NCBI GenBank assembly: GCA_001689485.1 | Contig: LUJQ01000049.1 | Span: 1 to 64,000, forward strand | Reading direction: 5' to 3' | Length of the DNA stretch: 64,000 bases | DNA from: Bacteroidales bacterium M6 | GTDB lineage: Bacteria > Bacteroidota > Bacteroidia > Bacteroidales > Muribaculaceae | Shown here: piece by piece, positions 8,762 to 17,733 of the stretch | Position numbering within the stretch: the first letter of the stretch is position 1 | How the letters are laid out: the number at the start of each line of letters is the position of its first letter | Position numbers and translations under genes: made by a program | The notes under the pieces: generated by a model | The model's database searches: none | What the model was told of the DNA's origin: nothing | The model's input: the letters and a program-made list of their open reading frames with translations, nothing else

Positions 8762-11344
8762 ATGAGATTCGAAATTAGAAGCTTACTTAAAACACTTTCG
8801 GTAACAGCATTACTTGCATCAACCCAACAACTGATTTTGGCAGAAAACCCGTATTCTGTCTATGTCGACAACCACGGACGCATGCGCCGTTCCGACACGC
8901 ACGAAGAGGTGCGATTTTACGGCACCAACTACACCCTGCCGTTCGCACATGCCTACAGGACGATGAAAACACTGGATGTGAACCACACTGACGCTATCGA
9001 CCGCGACGTATATCACATCAGCCGCCTGGGTCTGAACGCCTACAGGGTGCATCTATGGGATGTAGAGATATCTGACAACGAAGGCAATCTGCTCGAAAAC
9101 GAACATCTTGCCTTGCTCGACTACCTAATAGCACAACTTGAAAAGCGCGGGATTTCCATAATAATCACCGCACAAACAAACTTCGGCAACGGGTATCCCG
9201 AAAAAAATATCGATACCGGCGCCTACTCCTATGACTATCCAAAATGCAACATCCATGCCGACCAGGAAGCGATAAAGGCTCAGAAGCGATACATGGAAGC
9301 CCTTGTGGCACATATCAACCCATATACAGGGAAGAGCTATGCCGACGACCGCTCCATCATAGCACTTGAAATAAACAACGAGCCATGCCACCAAAGCTCT
9401 CCCAAACAGGTTACAGACTATATCGACACAATGGTGAAAAGCGCCCGCAAAGGCGGATGGCGCAAACCGCTTCTTTATAATGTTAGTCACAACATTGATA
9501 TGGTTCCGGGATATTATGCCGCCGACATCCAGGGTACGACCTATCAATGGTATCCTATCGGCCTTGTGTCGGGGCATGAGCAGAAAGGCAACTTCCTACC
9601 ATATGTCGATAACTATGCCATACCGTTTGCAGATGTCAAAGGATTCGGCAACAAAGCCAAAGTGGTTTACGAATTTGACCCTGCCGACATGCTTGACAGC
9701 TACATATTCCCTGCCGTTGCACGCACATTCGCACGCGAAGGATTCCAATGGGCAACACAGTTCGCCTACGACCCCATCGATATGGCCAGGTTCAACACCG
9801 AATATCAGACCCATTATCTCAACCTTGCCTACACGCCTCAGAAAGCACTGGGTATGAAAATAGCCTCACACGTCATGCAGACGACCCCAAACGGGGTTGA
9901 TGTGGGCAAATATCCCGTCGATACAATATTCGGGGATGTAACGGTGAGCTACCGCCGCAATCTCGCATTACTTAATGCACCGACAGAATATTTTCACACA
10001 AACAATGTCGACGTTATACCTGTCGCACCCGACAGCCTGCGCCATATAGCTGGTTACGGGTCATCCCCGATTATAACGTACAGCGGTCGCGGGGCATATT
10101 TCCTTGATAAAATCGACAACCAGACATGGCGTCTTGAAATGATGCCCGACGTCCTATACAGTGCCGACCCGTTTGCCAAGCCCGCACTTACACGTGAAGT
10201 CGCCCATATCATCCCGGCAACGCATCCTATCAAAATCGACCTGCCCGGATTAGGGAAGTCATTCAGCCTGCGCCACCTTACAGGTGACGACACAGACCTC
10301 ACACAAGCCGTCGACGGGACAGCCGACATCGCACCAGGGGTCTATCTTCTCTCTTCAAACCAGGCACATCTGGCAACCGTCGACCCTTCATCCAAAATGG
10401 GGAATATAGCACTCAACGAATATGTGGCGCCCCCGGTCACCGGCATACCGCTGCATGTGAATCATCATCCGGCCAAGGCTATTGTAAAAGGGAAACCTCT
10501 TACCATCCGAGCAGAAGCTTTTGGCGAGTTGCAGCCTGACTCATTGGTTATTTACCCATCGGATGCTTCATTTTGGCGCGATGACAACACACTTTACACC
10601 ATGTATAAAGTGGCACCATACATATATGAGGCCACAATCCCGGCCGACCAACTGGAAGGGCTTACCAGCTTTTCCTATCGCATAACAGCGGTCACACCCG
10701 AAAATTCAGCCACATTCCCCGGCAGCCATAACGGCACACCTCTTGACTGGGATGCCCCGGAAGGGAACTTCTATACCACACGGATTATGCACCCGGATGA
10801 GCCGTTGGTATTGCTGAATGCCGCCGACGGCCTGCAGGGATGCCAGATTTCCACAATCCCTGACGAATGGGGACGAAGCCGCGTTGAATCCGTAAAACAC
10901 GCACCCATCAAAATGGATGCATTGAAAATAACTGTTAATGCAGGTAAGATTCCTGTAAACACTATACTCACACGCTATGTAGGCGATAACATCAGCCCTG
11001 TCGCAGCCGACATAACCCCTCAAGAACTGATAGTAAAGACAGGCAAAGTCAACAACCTCGAGGAAATAACGGTATCATTAGTCGACCGTGACGGCTTCAC
11101 ATATTCCAAAAAACTTTCGCTAAAACCCGACAGCGAGCTTGTAGTCAGGTTGGACGACCTCACATTAAGCCCGACACTATTATGCCCTGCCCCATTCCCA
11201 GGATTTCTAGAACGCGAATTCGTTCCCACTGACTGCACAGCATCCCTGCGCATCGGTGAAGTTGAAAAGTTGCAACTAGTTTTCCCCGGTATTCCTGCCG
11301 ATGCATCTGCCTCAGCCGAAATCACAGGCATATGGCTTCGTTAA
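8762..11344 (+). CDS. Secreted GH5-like glycoside hydrolase with long C-terminal extension
   Basis: An 860-residue exported enzyme with a signal peptide of about 27 residues. A TIM-barrel domain covers roughly 30-390. EINNEPC places the expected acid/base at E207, and VYEFDPAD places a candidate nucleophile at E304. The NEP plus late Glu pattern is that of clan GH-A, closest to GH5, but I cannot assign a subfamily. Residues from about 400 to 860 look like beta-rich accessory domains with no repeats I can name. It is first in a tight run with a GH53 endo-galactanase and a GH2 beta-galactosidase, so a role in cutting a galactose-containing plant glycan is likely by context. GH-A with a different specificity remains possible. 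Confidence 0.7.
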   Translation: MRFEIRSLLKTLSVTALLASTQQLILAENPYSVYVDNHGRMRRSDTHEEVRFYGTNYTLPFAHAYRTMKTLDVNHTDAIDRDVYHISRLGLNAYRVHLWDVEISDNEGNLLENEHLALLDYLIAQLEKRGISIIITAQTNFGNGYPEKNIDTGAYSYDYPKCNIHADQEAIKAQKRYMEALVAHINPYTGKSYADDRSIIALEINNEPCHQSSPKQVTDYIDTMVKSARKGGWRKPLLYNVSHNIDMVPGYYAADIQGTTYQWYPIGLVSGHEQKGNFLPYVDNYAIPFADVKGFGNKAKVVYEFDPADMLDSYIFPAVARTFAREGFQWATQFAYDPIDMARFNTEYQTHYLNLAYTPQKALGMKIASHVMQTTPNGVDVGKYPVDTIFGDVTVSYRRNLALLNAPTEYFHTNNVDVIPVAPDSLRHIAGYGSSPIITYSGRGAYFLDKIDNQTWRLEMMPDVLYSADPFAKPALTREVAHIIPATHPIKIDLPGLGKSFSLRHLTGDDTDLTQAVDGTADIAPGVYLLSSNQAHLATVDPSSKMGNIALNEYVAPPVTGIPLHVNHHPAKAIVKGKPLTIRAEAFGELQPDSLVIYPSDASFWRDDNTLYTMYKVAPYIYEATIPADQLEGLTSFSYRITAVTPENSATFPGSHNGTPLDWDAPEGNFYTTRIMHPDEPLVLLNAADGLQGCQISTIPDEWGRSRVESVKHAPIKMDALKITVNAGKIPVNTILTRYVGDNISPVAADITPQELIVKTGKVNNLEEITVSLVDRDGFTYSKKLSLKPDSELVVRLDDLTLSPTLLCPAPFPGFLEREFVPTDCTASLRIGEVEKLQLVFPGIPADASASAEITGIWLR

Positions 11345-11410
11345 AGCGGGAATATCGATATAAAAATTGCACCCGCCCGATTAATCCGATTACCTAATCA
11401 ACTTAAACCA

Positions 11411-12553
11411 ATGAATATATCTATTTTAAGAAAACAATTTCTGACCTATTCCTTCCTTCTCGGCCTATGCGCATGCATGACATCATGCGGGGGCGATGAC
11501 AAGGAACCGTTTGTACCGACACCGCCACCTGCACCGGAGCAACCTGATACCCCCGACGAACCGGAATTCGAATCGAAAGGATTTGCAAAGGGGGCAGATG
11601 TGAGCTGGCTTACAGAATTGGAAGATAAAGGATGCATATTCTACAACTCCAAGAACAAAGAAACCGAATGCATGAAACTGCTCCGCGACGAATGCGGTGT
11701 AAATGCCATCCGTCTACGCGTATGGGTGAACCCGGAAAACAAATATAACGGCAAGGAAGACGTACTTGTAAAAGCACGCCGTGCCCATGCCCTAGGTATG
11801 CGGCTAATGATTGACTTCCATCTCTCAGACAGCTGGGCTGACCCCGGAAAACAGGTAATCCCGTCTGCATGGCAGAATTACACGGCAGAGCAGATGGCCA
11901 AAGCTGTAGGCGACCACATAACCGATGTACTCTCGTCACTGAAGCAAGAAGACATAACGCCGGAATGGGTGCAAATCGGAAATGAAACAACTCCCGGCAT
12001 GCTGCATCCAATGGGTGAAATGAAAGACCAAAACCCTGGTGAATTCCCACGGCTCCTGAACGCAGGTTATGACGCCGTTAAAGCCATCTGCCCGGATGCA
12101 CAGATAATCGTCCATCTCGACCAAGGCAATAAAAAGGGAACCTACACATGGTTCTTCGACCTTCTTAAAAAGCATGGCGGGAAATATGACCTCATCGGCA
12201 TGTCACTCTATCCAATAATCGAAAAAGGTTCCGGGGCATCATGGAGTGTGTCGACCGACCACCAGGCAATCAACGACTGCATCAGCAATATAAGGGAACT
12301 ACAAACACGCTACAATAAAAACATCATGCTCTGCGAAATAGGTTTCCACCATACCCAGGCAGAGGACTGCGGCGATGCACTCGACAAGATTATGCGCGCA
12401 TTTGCAGGCAACGCCGCACTCCAAGGCATATTCTATTGGGAACCTGAAGCCGAACCCGGAAATACCGGGTATCACAAAGGCTGCTTCAACAACGGGCGCC
12501 CCACAGCGGCACTCGAACCCTTCACCCGTGCCATATTAACCCCGGCCTCATAA
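11411..12553 (+). CDS. GH53 arabinogalactan endo-beta-1,4-galactanase, surface lipoprotein
   Basis: A 380-residue lipoprotein with lipobox Cys at about residue 26 (CMTSC), followed by GGDDKEP and a Pro/Glu-rich linker. Acidic residues right after the lipidated Cys are the known Bacteroidetes surface-export signal, so the enzyme probably faces outward. The GH53 domain starts at KGADVSWL. The acid/base is E192 (QIGNETT) and the nucleophile E309 (LCEIGFHH). RLRVWVNP and IDFHLSDSWADPG are classic GH53 strands. It cuts the beta-1,4-galactan backbone of pectin side chains to oligosaccharides. The next gene begins 21 bases downstream, so the two are probably co-transcribed. Confidence 0.9.
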   Translation: MNISILRKQFLTYSFLLGLCACMTSCGGDDKEPFVPTPPPAPEQPDTPDEPEFESKGFAKGADVSWLTELEDKGCIFYNSKNKETECMKLLRDECGVNAIRLRVWVNPENKYNGKEDVLVKARRAHALGMRLMIDFHLSDSWADPGKQVIPSAWQNYTAEQMAKAVGDHITDVLSSLKQEDITPEWVQIGNETTPGMLHPMGEMKDQNPGEFPRLLNAGYDAVKAICPDAQIIVHLDQGNKKGTYTWFFDLLKKHGGKYDLIGMSLYPIIEKGSGASWSVSTDHQAINDCISNIRELQTRYNKNIMLCEIGFHHTQAEDCGDALDKIMRAFAGNAALQGIFYWEPEAEPGNTGYHKGCFNNGRPTAALEPFTRAILTPAS

Positions 12554-12574
12554 TCCCGAAAAATATCTGACCTC

Positions 12575-15097
12575 ATGAAAAATCTACAACGATTTCACTT
12601 AGCGGCCATTACAGGAGGCTTGCTGCTTATACCTGCCGCACAGCTCGCCGCACGAACCCATACCACCCTCGACACAGGCTGGAAATTTGCGAAAGTCGAC
12701 AGCCTCGGCAAACGCGCCCCATGGCAAAACGTGAGGGTGCCGCATGACTGGGCCGTACATGAACCGTTCGCCCGCGAACACGACCTTCAGATAGTTGCCG
12801 TGGAACAGAACGGCGAAACGGAAAAAACAGAAAAGACCGGGCGCACAGGCGGCCTTCCCTATATGGGGAAAGGCATCTATACCACCACCTTCGAAGTTGC
12901 CGACACTGCCGGTCAGCATTTCACACTGGTGTTTGACGGGGCAATGAGCAACCCACGGGTCACTGTAAACGGGAAATATGCAGGCGGATGGGCTTACGGA
13001 TACAATTCTTTCTACCTTAACCTTCCCAACGGAATGGTAAAGCCCGGCGATAACACCCTCACGGTAGAATTGGAAAACAAACCGCAGTCATCACGATGGT
13101 ATCCCGGAGCAGGGCTGTATCGCAACGTGCATCTTGTCACCACGTCGCGGGTGCATGTTCCGACATGGGGCACATACATAACCACCCCCTATGTAACAGC
13201 CAGTGAAGCATCAGTCAAGCTCATAACCGAAATCAAAGGTGCGGCCAAAGGTGAAGCCGTAGGGGTTAAAACCGATATCATAGCCCCTGACGGCACCGTC
13301 GTGGCAACCAATAATTCCACATATTATTCCCACGGGCAACCGTTCACCCAGAATTTTCTTGTAACCAAACCTTCACGATGGTCGACCGAGAATCCGGCGT
13401 TGTATATCGCCCGCACAACCCTTAGCGTAGACGGCAAACCTGTCGACGAATATTCCACCAGATTCGGCATCCGTTCGCTGGAATATATCCCTGAAAAAGG
13501 ATTCTTCCTCAACGGGGAATACACCAAGTTCAAAGGCGTATGCAACCATCACGACCTCGGCCCGCTCGGCGCAGCAGTGAACCGCGCCGCCTTGCGCAGA
13601 CAGATTGTGATGCTAAAGGATATGGGGGCTAACGCCATACGAACCGCCCACAACATGCCGGCCCCCGAACTTGTGGAACTGTGCGACGAAATGGGTATGA
13701 TGCTCATGGTCGAACCTTTCGACGATTGGGGCTTCCGTCCCAAAAGCCCCAACGGCTACGGTTCTATTTTCGGCGAATGGGCTGAAAAGGATATGGTCAA
13801 CATGCTGCGCCACTACCGCAACAATGCCTCGGTGGTGATGTGGAGCATAGGTAACGAAGTGCCGAGCCAATGGGGACCCGACGGTGTGCAGGAATTGCAG
13901 ATGCTTCTCGATATAGCCCACCGTGAAGACCCCACACGCCCCGTCACATGCGGGATGGACCAGATAGGCGCGGTGCTCGACAACGGATTTGCCGCCGCCC
14001 TGGATATCCCTGGATTCAATTACAAGCCACAGTATTATCTACGAGCCTACGAAACCCTTCCGCAGAAACTCATCCTAGGCTCGGAAACGGCCTCGACAGT
14101 TTCATCGCGTGGATGCTACATGTTCCCCATGGAACTTAAGGCGAATGCTGTTCACGACAACCATCAATCATCATCGTTCGACACCGAATTCTGCTACTGG
14201 AGCAATATCCCCGACATAGATTTTGCAATGGACGACGATTACCCATGGATGATAGGACAATTCGTTTGGACTGGTTTCGATTACCTCGGAGAACCATCGC
14301 CCTACGACACCGACGCATGGCCAAACCATTCGAGCGTGTTCGGCATAATCGACCTGGCCTCACTGCCAAAAGACCGTTACTGGCTCTACCGCTCGAAGTG
14401 GAACACCGAGTCCCCCACCCTCCACCTCCTGCCGCATTGGAACTGGAAAGGGCGTGAAGGGAAGGTGACCCCTGTGGTAGTGTACACCTCCTGGCCGAAG
14501 GCGGAACTGTTCGTCAATGGGAAATCTATGGGGATTAAAGAGAAACCCGCACCCTCCGTGCTTGATTACACGGAAGTTGCCCGCACACCTTATTGGGAAC
14601 GCGAACGCGTAAAGGATGTGTCGGCACACAACGACTCACTGGCGATGAACCGCTACCGCCTTATCTGGGACGATGTGGTCTATCAGCCCGGCGAAGTCAA
14701 AGTCATAGCCTACGACGAAGCCGGCAACAAAGCCGGGGAACTGGCTCGTGTAACCGCCGGGAAGGCACACCACATCATGCTCACGCCCGACCGGCAGGAA
14801 ATCACAGCCGACGGCAACGATCTTGTATATGTGACCGTCGAGGTGGCTGATAAAAACGGCAACATCGTTCCGGACGATACACGCATGGTAGACTTCAAAG
14901 TGAGTGGTTCAGCCGAATTCCTTGCAACCGCCAATGGCGACCCTACCTGCCTGCTATCATTCGATGCGCCGAGGATGAAGCTTTTCAGCGGTGCGGCAAC
15001 AGCCATTTTACGTGCGGCACCGACCCCCGGCAAAGCAACACTGACGGTAACCGCACCGGGTGTACGGCCTGCCACTATAACTATCGACGTGCGTTGA
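12575..15097 (+). CDS. GH2 beta-galactosidase with DUF4982 and C-terminal Ig-like domains
   Basis: An 840-residue exported GH2 enzyme. A signal peptide (about 1-26) precedes the sugar-binding domain (WKFAKV, VRVPHDWAVHEPF), the Ig-like domain and a TIM barrel. The acid/base is E428 (WSIGNEVPS) and the nucleophile E504 (ILGSETAST). After the barrel, a segment near 625-665 (LFVNGKSMG) resembles DUF4982, and the last 100 residues form an Ig/invasin-like domain (DLVYVTVEVADKNGNIVPDD). This build is typical of Bacteroidetes beta-galactosidases. With the GH53 enzyme upstream, the natural substrate is probably galacto-oligosaccharide from galactan, yielding galactose for GalK just downstream. Confidence 0.88.
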   Translation: MKNLQRFHLAAITGGLLLIPAAQLAARTHTTLDTGWKFAKVDSLGKRAPWQNVRVPHDWAVHEPFAREHDLQIVAVEQNGETEKTEKTGRTGGLPYMGKGIYTTTFEVADTAGQHFTLVFDGAMSNPRVTVNGKYAGGWAYGYNSFYLNLPNGMVKPGDNTLTVELENKPQSSRWYPGAGLYRNVHLVTTSRVHVPTWGTYITTPYVTASEASVKLITEIKGAAKGEAVGVKTDIIAPDGTVVATNNSTYYSHGQPFTQNFLVTKPSRWSTENPALYIARTTLSVDGKPVDEYSTRFGIRSLEYIPEKGFFLNGEYTKFKGVCNHHDLGPLGAAVNRAALRRQIVMLKDMGANAIRTAHNMPAPELVELCDEMGMMLMVEPFDDWGFRPKSPNGYGSIFGEWAEKDMVNMLRHYRNNASVVMWSIGNEVPSQWGPDGVQELQMLLDIAHREDPTRPVTCGMDQIGAVLDNGFAAALDIPGFNYKPQYYLRAYETLPQKLILGSETASTVSSRGCYMFPMELKANAVHDNHQSSSFDTEFCYWSNIPDIDFAMDDDYPWMIGQFVWTGFDYLGEPSPYDTDAWPNHSSVFGIIDLASLPKDRYWLYRSKWNTESPTLHLLPHWNWKGREGKVTPVVVYTSWPKAELFVNGKSMGIKEKPAPSVLDYTEVARTPYWERERVKDVSAHNDSLAMNRYRLIWDDVVYQPGEVKVIAYDEAGNKAGELARVTAGKAHHIMLTPDRQEITADGNDLVYVTVEVADKNGNIVPDDTRMVDFKVSGSAEFLATANGDPTCLLSFDAPRMKLFSGAATAILRAAPTPGKATLTVTAPGVRPATITIDVR

Positions 15098-15155
15098 CAA
15101 GTTGACACACATCACCCCAAACGCTATCGAAGGTAAAGTTACGATGACCTCAATG

Positions 15156-15196
15156 CCCCGGATTTGCATAAATTGACAAATCCGGGGTCTTTTTTG
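15156..15196 (+). terminator. Intrinsic terminator after the galactan hydrolase operon
   Basis: A perfect 11-bp GC-rich stem (15156-15166 with 15177-15187) is followed by TCTTTTTT. It separates the hydrolase operon from galK. Confidence 0.85.
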
Positions 15197-15231
15197 GCAA
15201 ATTTGTTATATCCGGTTAACCGAATTTTCGC

Positions 15232-15239
15232 TAATTTTG
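15232..15239 (+). promoter_or_regulatory. -7 element for galK
   Basis: TAATTTTG matches TAnnTTTG and is 97 bases before the GalK start codon. A TTTG lies upstream at 15202-15205, but the 26-base spacing is too long, so the -33 is uncertain. The leader would be about 90 bases. Confidence 0.5.
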
Positions 15240-15336
15240 TAGAAAATAAAACGCTTTCTCCATCATTATGATTGCGGCATCGGAAGATTTTCTTCATAGC
15301 CGCATTCCCCCCTGAAATCTAATTATCACAACCAGT

Positions 15337-16470
15337 ATGAACGAAAAAATCAAAGGGATTTTCAAAGAAAAATTCGGAGAGAACGGCACACTTTATGCAT
15401 CGGCCGGACGTATAAACCTCATCGGCGAACACACCGACTATAATGGCGGATACGTGTTCCCCGGCGCTATCGACAAGGTTATCATGGCGGAAATCCGCCC
15501 CAACGGCACCGACAAAGTGCGGGTGTTCTCCATCGACATCAACGAATATGCCGAATTCGGCCTTAAGGAGGAAGATGCCCCCACCCAACAATGGGCACGC
15601 TATATTTTCGGAATATGCCGCGAAATCCAAAAACGCGGAGGCGTGGTCAAAGGATTCGATGCAGTGTTTGCAGGCAACGTACCCCTTGGCGCCGGACTTT
15701 CCTCGTCAGCAGCACTTGAGAGCTGCTTTGCTTTCGCACTCAACGACCTTTTCAACGGCAACACAATCGACAAATTCGAACTGGCGAAAATCGGACAGTC
15801 AACCGAACATAACTACTGCGGCGTTAATTGCGGCATCATGGACCAGTTCGCTTCGGTATTCGGCAAGAAAGACCACCTCATGCGCCTTGACTGCCGCTCG
15901 ATGGAATTCGAATATTTCCCATTCCAAATCGACGGCTACAAACTCGTACTGCTCGATTCGAAGGTGAAACACGCGCTGGTCGATTCCCCCTACAACAAAC
16001 GCCGCCAGTCGTGCGAACGTGTTGCGGCCAAGCTCGGCATCGAAACCCTGCGTGATGCCACCATGGAGATGCTTGATTCAATCAAGAGCGACATCACCGC
16101 CGAGGATTATTTCCGTGCCAAATTCGTTATCGAAGAAAAACAGCGCGTGCTCGATGTGTGCGACGCCCTTCAGAAAGGCGACTGCGAAACCGTAGGCCAA
16201 AAGATGTATGAAACCCATCACGGGCTTTCGAAGGACTATGAAGTTTCATGCGTGGAACTCGATTACCTCAACGACATCGCTAAAGAATGCGGTGTAACAG
16301 GCTCACGCATCATGGGTGGAGGCTTCGGCGGCTGCACCATCAACCTCGTCAAAGACGGGCTTTATGATAACTTCATTGCAACAGCCAAAACGAAGTTCAA
16401 AGAAAAATACGGGCATGAACCGGTTGTCTACCCGGTAATCATTTCCGAGGGCGCCCATAAAATCGGCTGA
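15337..16470 (+). CDS. galK: Galactokinase
   Basis: A GHMP-family kinase that phosphorylates galactose to galactose-1-phosphate, the entry step of the Leloir pathway. The galactokinase signature GRINLIGEHTDYNGG spans about residues 24-38, with the sugar-binding E31, H32 and D34. The ATP-binding loop is GAGLSSSAALE and the C-terminal GHMP motif is GGGFGGCTI. Length (377 residues) is normal. It sits behind its own promoter, directly after the galactan hydrolase operon, so galactose released outside or in the periplasm has an immediate metabolic route. Confidence 0.96.
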   Translation: MNEKIKGIFKEKFGENGTLYASAGRINLIGEHTDYNGGYVFPGAIDKVIMAEIRPNGTDKVRVFSIDINEYAEFGLKEEDAPTQQWARYIFGICREIQKRGGVVKGFDAVFAGNVPLGAGLSSSAALESCFAFALNDLFNGNTIDKFELAKIGQSTEHNYCGVNCGIMDQFASVFGKKDHLMRLDCRSMEFEYFPFQIDGYKLVLLDSKVKHALVDSPYNKRRQSCERVAAKLGIETLRDATMEMLDSIKSDITAEDYFRAKFVIEEKQRVLDVCDALQKGDCETVGQKMYETHHGLSKDYEVSCVELDYLNDIAKECGVTGSRIMGGGFGGCTINLVKDGLYDNFIATAKTKFKEKYGHEPVVYPVIISEGAHKIG

Positions 16471-16485
16471 CCTGAATGACTACAA

Positions 16486-16520
16486 ACACACCCCTGCGGA
16501 TAGAAACCCGCAGGGTGTGT
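16486..16520 (+). terminator. Hairpin after galK
   Basis: A 13-bp stem with one bulged C (16486-16499 with 16508-16520). No clear T-run follows, so it may be an attenuator or RNA-stabilising hairpin between galK and the nucleotidyltransferase gene. Confidence 0.5.
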
Positions 16521-16573
16521 TCACCAATAACTGCCCCTCATTACTCACAACTACACAAAACCAATAAACGCAT

Positions 16574-17476
16574 ATGAAACCAACTCTTTTTGTACTTGCT
16601 GCCGGTATGGGCAGCCGTTATGGAGGTCTCAAACAGCTCGACCCGCTCGGGCCCAACGGTGAAACCATTATGGATTATTCCGTTTACGACGCACTCCAGG
16701 CCGGATTCGGCAAAGTGGTATTCGTTATCCGTAAAGATTTCGAACAGGATTTCCGCGAAAAGATTCTTTCGAAATATGAAGGCCATGTACCGGTGGAAGT
16801 GGTGTTCCAAAGCATCGACAAGCTTCCCGACGGTTACGCCTGCCCTGCCGACCGCTCCAAACCATGGGGTACAAACCATGCAGTGCTGATGGGGCGTGAA
16901 GCAATAAACGAACCGTTCGCGGTAATCAACGCCGATGATTTCTACGGACGGAATGCTTTCGAAGTAATCGCACAAGAACTTATGCGTCCGCGCGACCGCA
17001 ATGGCGACTACTGCATGGTCGGATTCCGTGTAGGCAACACAATGACCGAAAACGGCTCGGTTGCACGCGGTGTGTGCGAAACCAACGACGGGAAGCTTAC
17101 CTCGGTAGTGGAACGTACCGCTATTTCGTATGATGAAGCAGGACGCATCGTATTCACCGATGAAAACGGCGAAGTGCAGACCCTTGCACCCACAACTCCC
17201 GTCTCGATGAACCTTTGGGGATTCACACCCGACTATTTCGAATATAGCGACCGTGAATTCCGACGTTTCCTGGATAAAGACATCAACACACCAAAAGCAG
17301 AGTTCTTTATCCCGCTTTGCATCGACACCCTCATCAATTCCGGCGAAGCAACTGTTAAAGTTCTCGACACCGATTCAAAATGGTTTGGTGTGACCTATGC
17401 AGCCGACCGTCCCGGTGTAGTAGCCAAATTTGCAGAACTGCACGAAAACGGCACATATCCCGCAAAATTATTCTAA
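16574..17476 (+). CDS. Sugar-1-phosphate nucleotidyltransferase (UTP-sugar type likely)
   Basis: A 300-residue NTP-transferase-fold enzyme. The N-terminus carries the nucleotide loop LAAGMGSRYGGLKQL with the expected Gly-x-Gly-x-Arg and Lys. The metal-site VINADDFYG follows near residue 120. This family joins NTP and a sugar-1-phosphate to give NDP-sugar plus pyrophosphate. It lies between galK and galE, where galT would be expected and is missing. By context it may make UDP-galactose or UDP-glucose directly, replacing GalT. That is inference; a glucose-1-phosphate or other sugar specificity cannot be excluded from sequence alone. Confidence 0.75.
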   Translation: MKPTLFVLAAGMGSRYGGLKQLDPLGPNGETIMDYSVYDALQAGFGKVVFVIRKDFEQDFREKILSKYEGHVPVEVVFQSIDKLPDGYACPADRSKPWGTNHAVLMGREAINEPFAVINADDFYGRNAFEVIAQELMRPRDRNGDYCMVGFRVGNTMTENGSVARGVCETNDGKLTSVVERTAISYDEAGRIVFTDENGEVQTLAPTTPVSMNLWGFTPDYFEYSDREFRRFLDKDINTPKAEFFIPLCIDTLINSGEATVKVLDTDSKWFGVTYAADRPGVVAKFAELHENGTYPAKLF

Positions 17477-17481
17477 GCAGG

Positions 17482-17544
17482 TTTGAAGTTGTAAGCCTTA
17501 AGTTATAAGTTATAAGTCATAAGTTTCAAGTTGTAAGTTATAAG
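17482..17544. repeat. Left heptamer array, nine degenerate TTATAAG units
   Basis: Nine consecutive 7-bp units: TTTGAAG, TTGTAAG, CCTTAAG, TTATAAG twice, TCATAAG, TTTCAAG, TTGTAAG and TTATAAG. It begins 6 bases after the nucleotidyltransferase stop codon. The consensus is the reverse complement of the array at 17655-17724. Confidence 0.85.
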
Positions 17545-17654
17545 TGAAAATAGGCGCTATTTCTACTCGCCGTAAATTCCCGAACAGCAGATTTTAATTT
17601 AGCTGCAATCTCCACATATTTATATTATTACAACCCGCATATAATGACTTTCCG

Positions 17655-17724
17655 CTTATAACTTATAACTTACAACTTATAACTTAAAACTTATAACTTA
17701 CAACTTATAACTTATAACTTAAAA
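17655..17724. repeat. Right heptamer array, ten CTTANAA units
   Basis: Ten perfect-length 7-bp units (CTTATAA six times, CTTACAA twice, CTTAAAA twice) end 9 bases before the galE start codon. With the left array it forms an imperfect inverted repeat around a 110-base spacer (17545-17654). That could fold into a long AU-rich stem in RNA or a cruciform in DNA. It is too short-period to be CRISPR. Confidence 0.9.
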
Positions 17725-17733
17725 TTTATCCAT

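Noticed and set aside
17482..17724. CRISPR array
   Set aside because: The unit is 7 bp with no spacers, and no cas genes are nearby. It is a short tandem repeat pair.
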